Assembly: GCA_016946835.1 (NCBI GenBank)
Contig: JACVTC010000443.1
Coordinates: 1-22,500 of the forward strand
Length of the DNA: 22,500 nucleotides
Reading direction: 5' to 3'
Source: Neocallimastix lanati (nom. inval.)
Taxonomy: Eukaryota > Neocallimastigomycota > Neocallimastigomycetes > Neocallimastigales > Neocallimastigaceae
The notes beneath the pieces are model-generated. The model did no database searches, was not told the DNA's origin, and saw only the letters and a list, made by a program, of their open reading frames with translations. Positions 1 to 8,768 of the stretch are shown here, piece by piece. The translations under genes were made by a program, and so were the position numbers. Numbering within the stretch: the stretch's first letter is position 1; every line of letters begins with the position of its first letter.

Positions 1-2502
1 ACCCAAATCGTCAGTTTTCAGTGCAAGAACACTAATATAATTTAAAAATAATTTTTCTACATCAGCTTTCAAATTTTCTGGTAATTTTTTTACAATAGAG
101 TGAATCATTTCCAGTTTAGATATTGTGTCGTCTGTGCAAACCTCGTTTTCATTATGTAGTACTTCATTAGTTATTAATAAAAGAGATGGAATCAATTGTG
201 TTGTAATATCAACCGTTTTATTCTTATATTCTTTCCTTTCAATATTTCTATCTACTAATTTATAATTACTATTTAATTTGTTATTGCCGTTTTGATCAGA
301 ATCGATTTTTGATGGAAGTTTAGAATGTAGTATGGGATTTATATTGTTTGTAACTTTAGAATTAATTTTATGATCATTTATTATATAATTGTCAATTTTA
401 TCATCATTCTTATTATTATTCGTTTTTATTTTGATATTATTTTCTTTATCGATGTCGACACTATTAAAGAAAGGTAATTTTACATTAAAATTATTTATGT
501 TAATATTAGGTAACTCTGATTTAGCATATGTAAAAAGTATATTATTATTATCATTATTATTATCATTGTCACTCCAACTAGTTTCAGAATCCTCATCATT
601 CTCTTCAGAAGAATTATTATTTATATTATTCTCCTTATTCATATTATTTTCTTCGTCATTAATTCTATTTGTACTTTCAGAAGGACTCAAGCTAACATCA
701 TAAAATAAAGAAGCTAATTCTATAGGATTATTATTTTCATCAATATGATATAAGGTATCATTAACTAAATTTATATCAAATCTATTTCGTTTAAGTGTGT
801 CAATACCTATTAATATATCAAAGATATCATCCTTATCAATTTTCCTAAAGTAATCGATAAAAGTGTAATTTCCAATAGATATTTTTAGTTCATAAATATC
901 TGAACAAGTTGAATTGTTGGAATATACCTGAAAAATTTTTTCGGATATTCTCCCAATAGGATTTTTATTAATTTTAAATTTTTTTAAAGCCGTAGTGGTA
1001 ATCAAATTAACGCTAGCACACGAGTCCAAGAAAATTTCAGCTGGTTTCTTATCCACAGTGCCTTTAACTTTAATCACTTTATGTTGGCTTATAATTGTCA
1101 TTACATTTATTAAAGATGTATTCAAATTTTTCTTTATTTTCTCTTTTCCTTCGGTTAATTTTAATGCTTTTGTAAATTCTGACCTGAACTTTGGAAACAG
1201 GTCTAACAAATATACTAACTTCGTTATGACTTCGGTTGATGCTACTTCCTTGATAAAGTCCTTAATTTTAAATTCATTAAAATCTTCCATCATTTTTATG
1301 TGTTTCTCTGGCTTGGAATAACTTTTAACATTGATGGGTATATCATCTTTGTTACTGCTCAGTATTTCATTTATTTTATTCAATTTATTCGCTTTTTTTA
1401 CATTTCTAATATTTGGTTGATTGATATAAGAAAGATCCAAATATTCTAATTTATTTGTGTTATTATTAGTTATTGTTTGATTAGTTGGTGGTTGTGAATC
1501 CTCAAAAATTTCAATAGATTCATTGAAAGTAACATTTTTATGATCTTTATTTTCTTTAAATTCTTTACCTTCTTCTTTTTCTGTTGATAGTTTGACATTC
1601 GTTCCTCCCTCATCTATTATCATATCAGGTGTTCCTGTAGTTGCTAATTTATTAACGTTTAATTTTCTTTTCATAATAGTATTTTTCTTCATAGCATTTG
1701 TAATAATTGGAACTGGATTATCTATAAGCTTTTTCTTTATTTCTTTGGTATATGGGGAGATTTTTATTGAATTATTTTTACCTTTCTTTTGGGCAACAGC
1801 GATAATTTCCTCATTATGGTAATTATCAAAATTATTATAAATATTATTTGAATTAGGTTCATTATTAATTTTCTTTTCATTATCATTTACAGAAATTCTA
1901 TTTAAATCAATTTCATTGTTACTTTGATCATCATTATTATTTTTATAAGTATTATTTATATTAACATCATTGTTAACTTGTTTATTAATAGTGTCATTTT
2001 CATAGATGTTGTTATGATTACTATTATTTAATTTATAACCGTTACTAGTATTCTTACTAAGATATTCTATATTATTTAAGTTATTATTATTATTATTATT
2101 GGAATAAATATTATCAATACTTGTATGATTATCATCAAATAAACTGTTTGTATAATTTATTTTATTATTCTTATTTAAATAATTATTGTTTATATCATAA
2201 TTATGTGAATTATCATTATAAGGATATCCATTATTTATTACATCATTATTTGAAGTTGCACTAGCATTATATGAATTATTATTATTATTATTATTATTAT
2301 GTAAGTTATTATTATTATTATTATTATGTAAATTATTATCATTAGTATTATTATAATTATTTTTTGTTTTCATAGTATTATTATTTAACTTGGGAGAGTA
2401 TGTTAAATTTACATATTCTTCATTAATACTATTATTTTTATTATAAGTTTGAAGTTTGGTTTGGTTAACGGGAGTTGTCCTTCTCCCATTATTTAGTTTA
2501 AA
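1..2502 (-). CDS. Partial pro(-pol) frame of a Ty3/gypsy retrotransposon, read by -1 frameshift from gag; cut by window start
   Basis: On the minus strand this frame is open from 2502 to the window edge: 834 codons with no stop, despite A+T richness. There is no Met near its start; the first is about 40 codons in, so it is probably made only as a Gag-Pol fusion. The first ~300 residues are an Asn-rich linker made largely of AAT codons. A retropepsin-type aspartic protease follows: LDSCAS with the catalytic Asp codon at 1024-1026, then a second-lobe ILIGIDTL motif near 790-815. The last visible residues (ALKTDDLG) resemble the segment just before reverse transcriptase in Ty3/gypsy polyproteins. 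RT, RNase H and integrase would lie beyond position 1. The protease has Cys where most family members have Gly in D-S/T-G. No stop or frameshift is seen, so this part is not visibly decayed. Short plus-strand ORFs here are shadows. Confidence 0.85.
2467..2502 (-). promoter_or_regulatory. -1 programmed ribosomal frameshift signal (slippery TTTAAAC plus stem-loop) between gag and pol
   Basis: Minus-strand 2502-2496 reads T TTA AAC, which fits the X XXY YYZ rule in the gag frame, and the gag stop TAA is the next codon (2495-2493). The pol frame is closed upstream by a stop at 2505-2503, so the two frames overlap for only 10 nt and the heptamer fills 7 of them. After a 5-nt spacer, AATGGGAG (2490-2483) can pair with CTCCCGTT (2474-2467) around an 8-nt loop, an 8-bp stem with one G-U pair. 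Slippery site, spacer and stem all match canonical -1 frameshift signals. Seen in sequence; efficiency is unknown. Confidence 0.85.
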
Positions 2503-3797
2503 TTATTAAAGCTATCTCCATTATTATTATTATTATTTACATTAGCTTTGAAATTACTATTAATATTTGAACTAGTAGTATTAATATCCTGATTTATTCC
2601 ATTAGAATTTCTATTAAAATTATTATTTCCAGTGGGAATATTATTCTCATTAAAATTATGATTATTTCTATTAGCAATATTATTTCCAGTAAATTTATTA
2701 TTTTTATTAAAGTAATAATTACTACCATTAAAAGAATTATTGTAGCCATTTTTATTACTATTATTATAATAATTGTTATATTTATTACTATTATTATTAT
2801 AATCAAAATTATTATTATAATTATTACCCATATCATTATTATTCATATTATAAAGATTATTATTTCTATTACTACCATTATTTTTATTATTAGGACATTC
2901 ATAAGCTTTATGTCCTACTTGTTTACATGAGTAACACATAACTGATTTTCTAGCTTTTGGTTCGTAGTTATTATAGAATCTTCTTGTATCATAAGTATTA
3001 TTTTGTTGAATTTGTTCTACTCCGTGATAATAATTATTATTATTATTAAAACTTTTATTTTTATTGTTACTATATCTACCTGGTGTAAACATTCTATTAT
3101 TGGTGGAGTTTTCATTTATATAACCCATAACATATGATGACGCTTGATATGAATTATCTAAATTATTTCCATGTTCTCTTAAGCTCCTATAAATTGGATG
3201 ATTTAATAAATTGTTATTATTTTTATTTATGTTGTTTTGATATACCATAACATTCTGAGAATTTTTGTTTGTTATAGTTCGTACTTCAGCTTTTTCTGCA
3301 CGTTCTGCTACTTCGAACGCTTCTGTTAATGTTTTACAGTTGGCCAAAATTACTTGAGAATGTACATATACCCTATCATGTATAGCATTTAAATAATCAT
3401 CGACACATATTAATTTTTTATATTCCAAGTCAAGTCGATGATAAAGAGTTAAATAATTATAATTAAATCCTTTAATTGTTTCATTTCTTTTTATTTTTAA
3501 GGCCTTTAAAATTGAACACTTATCATTTTGAGTAATTTCTAAATAATCTTCAATGGCTCTCTGGATTTCTTTATATGAGGGAAACCTTTTAACATTATTT
3601 CTTGTAGTACATAAAGATTTTAAAAGGTTTTTTATGTCAGCCTCTACTGCGTTCTTTACCCAAATAAAAATTCTGTTTGGTTCCTCAATGTTGTAAATTT
3701 CCATAACATTTTTGAAATCTTCTATCCAAGAATCTATGTCCTTACCATAATTTGCTAAGTATGGTAAGTCTCTTCTAATTTTCGAAGCGTCCGCCAT
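2493..3797 (-). CDS. gag: Gag (capsid-nucleocapsid) protein of the left Ty3/gypsy retrotransposon
   Basis: A 434-residue ORF in the direction of the pol frame that follows it. Residues ~1-175 are an ordinary mixed-composition, probably helical domain placed where Ty3/gypsy capsid lies. A single CCHC zinc knuckle follows (C288, C291, H296, C301; CYSCKQVGHKAYEC), the usual nucleic-acid-binding motif of nucleocapsid, preceded by a basic stretch. Most of residues 185-275 and 303-434 are Asn-rich low complexity encoded by AAT repeats, which gives the TTA pattern on the plus strand. Its role would be to form the virus-like particle and package element RNA. The stop overlaps the frameshift signal into pol. 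The start (ATG 3797-3795) precedes the conserved region; I could not identify a primer-binding site or LTR upstream of it. Confidence 0.82.
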   Translation of the reverse strand: MADASKIRRDLPYLANYGKDIDSWIEDFKNVMEIYNIEEPNRIFIWVKNAVEADIKNLLKSLCTTRNNVKRFPSYKEIQRAIEDYLEITQNDKCSILKALKIKRNETIKGFNYNYLTLYHRLDLEYKKLICVDDYLNAIHDRVYVHSQVILANCKTLTEAFEVAERAEKAEVRTITNKNSQNVMVYQNNINKNNNNLLNHPIYRSLREHGNNLDNSYQASSYVMGYINENSTNNRMFTPGRYSNNKNKSFNNNNNYYHGVEQIQQNNTYDTRRFYNNYEPKARKSVMCYSCKQVGHKAYECPNNKNNGSNRNNNLYNMNNNDMGNNYNNNFDYNNNSNKYNNYYNNSNKNGYNNSFNGSNYYFNKNNKFTGNNIANRNNHNFNENNIPTGNNNFNRNSNGINQDINTTSSNINSNFKANVNNNNNNGDSFNNLN

Positions 3798-3899
3798 TTA
3801 TCTAATTATTATTTTAATTTGAAATTATATTCTTATATACTTTTACGAGTATAATAATGTTATTTTTATTATTGTTATTATTATTGTTATTATTATTAC

Positions 3900-3930
<31 letters not shown>

Positions 3931-4370
3931 TCTTATTTTATATACTATTACTAAAATATTACTATTATTAAAATATTATTTATTATTATTAATTATTAAT
4001 TCACTATTACTAAAATATTATTTATTATTATTAATTATTACTTAATTCACTATTACTAAAATATCATTTAATTATTATTATTATTATTATTAATTCTTAT
4101 TTTATACACTATTACTAAAATATTACTATTACTAAAATATTATTTATTATTATTAATTATTACTTAATTCACTATTACTAAAATATCATTTATTATTATT
4201 AATTATTACTTAATTCACCATTACTAAAATATTATTTATTATTATTATTAAAATATTATCTATTATTTTTTTTTTTTTCTAAATATTATCACATATACTA
4301 TTAATAAAATATTATTTAATATTAATTTTTATACTAAACTATTACTACTTTTTATTATAATATCATTTCT
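3798..4370. repeat. TTA/ATT-rich microsatellite and degenerate ~55-60 bp tandem repeat
   Basis: A short leader upstream of the minus-strand gag is followed by a (TTA)n-type tract at about 3857-3930. Several degenerate copies of a unit containing CACTATTACTAAAATAT, ATTATTATTAATTATT and ACTTAATT run to about 4260. No LTR end, PBS or gene is recognisable. The 62-codon Leu-rich ORF here is a by-product of the TTA tract. Confidence 0.6.
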
Positions 4371-4426
4371 TAATTAAAGGTTTATTCGTTTTTATACTGG
4401 TCCGAATTCCCAGTTGTCTTTAATTA
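4371..4426. repeat. 56-bp palindromic element, copy 1, with tRNA T-arm-like centre
   Basis: The ends TAATTAAAG and CTTTAATTA are perfect 9-bp inverted repeats. The right half contains a smaller hairpin, CTGG...CCAG, around CCGAATT. It is the same length as, and differs at about seven positions from, copy 2 located 101 bp downstream. Function not recognised. It could be a miniature foldback repeat or a degenerate tRNA-derived hairpin. Confidence 0.5.
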
Positions 4427-4471
4427 CTAATAAAGATGATAATAAAAAAAAATTAACTATACTAATAATAA

Positions 4472-4527
4472 TAATTAAAGACTTATTCGTTTTTATTCTG
4501 GTTCGAACTCCCAGTTACCTTTAATTA
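4472..4527. repeat. 56-bp palindromic element, copy 2, with tRNA T-arm-like centre
   Basis: It has the same terminal 9-bp inverted repeats as copy 1. The inner hairpin CTGGTTCGAACTCCCAG contains the 8-bp palindrome GTTCGAAC and resembles a Pol III B box (GGTTCGANTCC) with one extra base. No A box, acceptor stem or anticodon arm is present, so it is not a tRNA gene. Confidence 0.5.
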
Positions 4528-4558
4528 TTATTTAATAATAATCATAATAATTTTAGGC

Positions 4559-4559
<1 letters not shown>

Positions 4560-4604
<45 letters not shown>
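4560..4604. repeat. 45-nt homopolymer T tract
   Basis: An uninterrupted run of T on the plus strand directly follows TTTTAGGCG. It could be a replication-slippage tract or a poly(A) remnant of a minus-strand insertion. I see no matching retroelement body. Confidence 0.7.
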
Positions 4605-4611
<7 letters not shown>

Positions 4612-4720
4612 TTTATATATTACTATTATAAAAAAATTAATTATTTAATTTTAATTTAATATTAATTATTTAATTGTCTTTATTTTTTAAAAAGTAAATA
4701 TCAATATAAATATAAATTTC

Positions 4721-4837
4721 ATAATATTCTTGGTTTGCACGCCCGGATTCTCCACCATTTTTGATACGATATTTTATTAAATACCGTATATGTTAGTTGG
4801 GCGTTTGTGCAAAAGGGAATTACTCCAAGAATATTAT
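4721..4837. repeat. 117-bp foldback sequence; possible structured RNA or miniature inverted-repeat element
   Basis: The outer arms are a perfect 13-bp inverted repeat, ATAATATTCTTGG (4721-4733) and CCAAGAATATTAT (4825-4837). Inside, TTTGCACGCCC pairs with GGGCG-TTTG-TGCAAA (11 bp with a 4-nt bulge). An apical hairpin ATACGATATTT / AAATACCGTAT caps it. The segment is far richer in G+C than its surroundings. On the plus strand the last arm is followed by ATTACA, loosely like an ACA box. I do not recognise an RNA family. Confidence 0.5.
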
Positions 4838-5393
4838 ATTACAATAATTATATTTACTTTTTATTTATTTATCTTTTATTATTTTATTTATTATATTTTA
4901 TCATAAAAAAAAATACATGTTTTATTATTATTCCTTAAAAAAAAAGAAAATATTTATTTATAAATTATTTTCATAATTATATTTTTTTACTAATTTTATA
5001 AATTTTATTTATCGAAACACTAAAATTAATTAATAAATATCAATATTCATAACTTTTTACTTATAACTATTAATTCATCTTGTTTAACATTATTTAAAAA
5101 TTATTTTAATATTAACATCAATTTAATTAAACATTCAATCTCCGTTATAATTAATATAACTAATTTTACTATATTATCAACAATTCTTTTAATATTTTTA
5201 ATATTATTATTTAATTTAATATTTTAATAATTAATAATAATAAATTATCTTTAATAATATATTAATAATATATTTTAAGATTCATTATATAAAATTAATT
5301 TTTAATAAATATTTATATTAATAATTTTTCTAAATAATTTTTCTATTATTTTCTATTATTTTTACTGGACATGCATCAAAATTTCATGTGACT
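4838..5393. other. A+T-rich intergenic DNA, no gene seen
   Basis: Very A+T-rich sequence without sizeable ORFs, tRNA-like motifs or clear tandem arrays. The last ~30 bp before tRNA-Ala contain two CATG tetramers flanking a short A+T segment; no LTR end is recognisable here. Confidence 0.5.
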
Positions 5394-5465
5394 GGGGATA
5401 TAACTCAGTGGTAGAGTGCTTGCTTTGCATGCAAGAAGCCTCGGGTTCGATCCCCGATATCTCCA
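5394..5465 (+). tRNA. tRNA-Ala(UGC)
   Basis: A 72-nt cloverleaf. The acceptor GGGGATA pairs with TATCTCC (one G-U) and the discriminator is A. The anticodon stem CTTGC/GCAAG encloses loop TTTGCAT, giving anticodon TGC, which decodes GCA. The A box (TAACTCAGTGG) and B box (GGTTCGATCCC) are intact. There is no intron and no encoded CCA. A T7 run at 5481-5487 is a good Pol III terminator. Confidence 0.96.
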
Positions 5466-5498
5466 GTATAAAAATATTTATTTTTTTCTTTTACCAAA

Positions 5499-5632
5499 AA
5501 ATAAGAACTGTTTTTCTTAGTCCATTGAAGGTTGAAGAACTAATTACAGTTTTTTGTAATCCTGATGATAATAGATAGCAAACCCTTTTAAAGGGACTAC
5601 TAGTACGAAGAAAAAAAAAGATTCTTATATTA
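5499..5632. other. Unidentified hairpin-rich segment just downstream of tRNA-Ala
   Basis: About 130 bp of mixed composition stand out between the tRNA-Ala terminator and the satellite. The ends are imperfectly inverted (AATAAGAA...TTTTTCTTAGTCC against GGGACT...AAGAAAAA...TTCTTAT). Internal hairpins are ATTAC/GTAAT and the near-palindrome CCCTTTTAAAGGG. A C-box-like TGATGAT is present but no properly placed D box or terminal stem. It could be a small Pol III RNA or a miniature inverted-repeat transposon remnant; I cannot assign it. Confidence 0.4.
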
Positions 5633-6385
5633 ATAAAAGATTTATTTTAAAAAAAAAATAAAATATATTAATAAAAGATATATTATAAAAAAATAAAATA
5701 TATTAATAAAAGATTTATTATAAAAAAAAAAAAAAAATAAAATATATTTATAAAAGATATATTATAAAAAAATAAAATATATTAATAAAAGATTTATTAT
5801 AAAAAAAAAAAAAAAATAAAATATATTAATAAAAGATTTATTATAAAAAAAAAAATAAAATATATTAATAAAAGATTTATTATAAAAAAAATAAACTCTA
5901 TAATAAAAGATTTATTATAAAAAATAATCTATATCAATAAAAGATTTATTATAAAAAATAATCTATATCAATAAAAGATTTATTATAAAAAATAAACTAT
6001 ATCAATAAAAGATTTATTATAAAAAAAATAAACTATATAATAAAAGATTTATTATAAAAAATAAACTATATCAATAAAAGATTTATTATAAAAAATATAA
6101 AATACATATAAAAGATTTATTATAAAAAATATAAAATACACTAATAAAAGATTTATTATAAAAAATATAAAATACATTAATAAAAGATTTATTATAAAAA
6201 ATATAAAATACATTAATAAAAGATTTATTATAAAAAAATAAATTATATAATAAAAGATTTATTATAAAAAAATAAACTATATCAATAAAAGATTTAATAT
6301 AAAAAATATAAACTATATTAATAAAAGATTTATTATAAAAAATATAAAATATATTAATAAAAGATTTATTATAAAAAATATTTGT
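5625..6385. repeat. Degenerate tandem satellite, ~30-37 bp unit
   Basis: About 22 copies of a unit with core AATAAAAGATTTATTATAAA followed by a variable A run and ATAAA. Variants change the spacer (ATATTA, CTATATCA, ATACATTA). The core AATAAAAGATTTATT is itself nearly palindromic. Related single cores occur in the inverted repeat at 8567-8700 and near 21565. Confidence 0.9.
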
Positions 6386-8025
6386 AAGAGGTTAATAATA
6401 TTTAGTATAAATAAAATATTAATAAAATATTGATAAAATACTAACATAATGCATCAATTGATACAGAGCATTTAAAATATTCATTATTGAGTTATTTATT
6501 TTATTGGTCGTTTCTCTAATGAATTATGACACAATAATATATTTTAATAGATTATAAGAAAATAACTTATAATAATAATGTTTTATAATAATATTATATT
6601 CTTTATTTATTTTTACTACTTTATTTTTACATATAAAACTATTTATTATTACAATCTCATAATTTTATATAATTGTTAAAATAATTATTTAATATCATAT
6701 TGTTTTTAAAAATTACAATATTTTTATTAAACGTATCCCTTAAATTATTAATATTTTGTAATAATATTTTATTCTTTATTTATTTTTATTACTTTATTTT
6801 TACATATAAAACTATTTATTATTACAATCTTAAAATTTTATATAGTTGTATGTATATGTGTATTAACTATAATTATATATTAATAATTCATAACTTATTC
6901 TTATTTAATAATTATTATTATAAATTCTTTAAAAGAAAATTATCAAATATAATATAATTTATATATAAAGTAAATTTTATTTTATTTATTTATATTAAAA
7001 CTAGTATTAAGTGTTTTATTCCTCTGAATAATTTACACTTTATTTTCTGTATGACTATTTTTATATCTAAAACTATCCTTTTACCTAAAATATTTATATT
7101 TATTTTCTAATCTATCCCTGATTATTTCCTAACTATTTCCTAATTATTTCCTATCTAATTCCTAAATTAACTATTTTTTTATTTTTATTTTCTTTACAGT
7201 TTTATATTATTTTACTATTTTATCTATTTAATTGCATTGGTGGATTATATATTAATAATTTATTACTGATTTCCTTTCATGATAATTAATATAATTTATT
7301 CAGCTATTCTATATAATTATTTAATTATATTTTTGTTATTTAGCTAATTTAGTTGGAACCTTTATCAAAAACGATACGTGATATTTATTAAACGTTAATA
7401 TCAATATTTATTTATGGGCAATGACAATAAGGAATGATGACAAAATAATATATTCTAATATTAAATAGAATTAACACATACAATAATACAAAATAAAGTA
7501 ATAAATATATCTTTTTAGTATTCTCTTTATTTATTATTATTTATTAATTATTACATATAATTAATTATCTCAAAAATATATAATCTCTCTCTTTTAATAT
7601 ACTAAACAAAATATAAAAATAGCTATTTATGTGAACTAACTTACTATAAGTATAAACTTATAAATAAAAGAATTCTCCGTTTAATAATTATTATTATAAA
7701 ATTATATATTATTATAAAATTATTGCTTACTAATAATATTTAAGTATTTCTTTAACCTAAAGAATCTACCTAAATACCATTTTTATAGTGGTTACGTATC
7801 ACGAATGATACGGGCTGGGGTTGAAACACTAAGATATTCAAAACAAAAAAAATAAATATTAACACACAAAAATGAATTTGGAAACAAAAAAAAGTTAATT
7901 TTTAAAATATTCTTTTATTTAAAATTAAAATTAAAATTATTTGTTCCAAGTATTAAAAAGAAAGAAATTTATTCTTCTTTTTATACTTTTATTTTAATAC
8001 ATTTTATTAATCATTAATATATTCT

Positions 8026-8058
<33 letters not shown>

Positions 8059-8165
8059 CATATATATATATATATATTTTATTTTAATTTTTAACTATTA
8101 TTTTAAATTATTTTAATAAAAAAAATAACATTTATTAAATTAAAATATAAAAATTAATTTAGAGA
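6386..8165. other. A+T-rich intergenic DNA with scattered hairpins and repeat fragments
   Basis: No credible gene. A ~97-bp segment at 6580-6676 recurs at 6754-6849, giving a spurious 85-codon Phe/Leu/Tyr-rich ORF. A motif like ATGACACAATAATATATT near 6525 recurs as GATGACAAAATAATATATT near 7437. A perfect hairpin CGTATCA-CGAA-TGATACG lies at about 7795-7812, and its GTATCACGAA...GGGC pattern recurs at about 8169. A poly(A) tract of about 26 nt ends at 8058, followed by (TA)n. These may be remnants of decayed mobile elements. Confidence 0.5.
6580..6849. repeat. Two ~97-bp direct repeats (6580-6676 and 6754-6849)
   Basis: Both copies contain ATTCTTTATTTATTTTTA, ACATATAAAACTATTTATTA and TTACAATCT, with only a few substitutions and start positions 174 bp apart. 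No coding or RNA function is evident. Confidence 0.7.
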
Positions 8166-8539
8166 TTGTATCACGAAGGGCATTCCGGGCGATAGCTTCT
8201 TCTTGATATTGTTTTCAGAGAGAATTATACAGAATTGATATTTTCTGTATTTTAGATCATTTTTGTTATTGAAATTCTTCTGTATTTTAGTTCATTTTTA
8301 TTTTAATAAAGATTTAATTTATTTTTAATTTTTGTTTTATTTTTAGTTTATTTCAAAGGTTTAGAAAATATTATACAGAAACTTATAATTCTGTATTTTA
8401 TATCAAATATTTATTGAAATAGGTTTTTATTATTCTTAATATAAAAATAAGAATTAGTAATAATTTAAATTATATATAATTTTTAATAAGAATATTTAGT
8501 AATAATTTTTATTATTTTTAATATTAATAAAAGTAATTT

Positions 8540-8735
8540 ATAAGTATATTTAATAATAATTTTTTTATATTTGATATTAATAAAAGATTTAAATTAATAG
8601 GAATATTTAATAATAATTTTTATTATATTTAATATAATAATAATAAAATAAAAACTATTATTAAATCTTATTATTGAAATCTTTTATTAATATCAAATAT
8701 AATAAAAATTACTATTATTAGTATTTAGTAGGAAA
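8540..8735. repeat. Long imperfect inverted repeat (foldback) with a perfect 24-bp core
   Basis: The perfect 24-nt arms are 8567-8590 (begins ATATTTGATATTAATAAAAG) and 8677-8700. A second pair of 18-nt arms nests inside at 8606-8623 and 8648-8665, with one mismatch. Imperfect similarity continues outside the core. The arms contain the core of the 5625-6385 satellite. No gene lies between them. Confidence 0.75.
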
Positions 8736-8768
8736 TACAAGGTATTTAGTGATACTCCGTACCGTGAA

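Noticed and set aside
389-1822. Three plus-strand ORFs of 76-108 codons
   Set aside because: Antisense shadows of the minus-strand pro(-pol) frame, hydrophobic because AAT/GAA codons read as ATT/TTC.
2594-2930. Ile-rich ORFs overlapping gag on both strands
   Set aside because: Other-frame readings of the Asn codon repeats of gag.
4472-4527. Possible tRNA gene (GGTTCGAACTCC box)
   Set aside because: Only a T-arm-like hairpin is present; no acceptor, D or anticodon arms can be formed.
5570-5606. Possible Helitron 3' end (CCCTTTTAAAGGG hairpin then CTAG before T)
   Set aside because: No matching 5' TC terminus or Rep/helicase sequence is seen, and CTAG after a short palindrome is likely by chance.
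6700-6957. 85-codon Phe/Tyr/Ile-rich ORF
   Set aside because: A+T-driven composition inside a ~97-bp direct-repeat unit; no domain or conserved motif.
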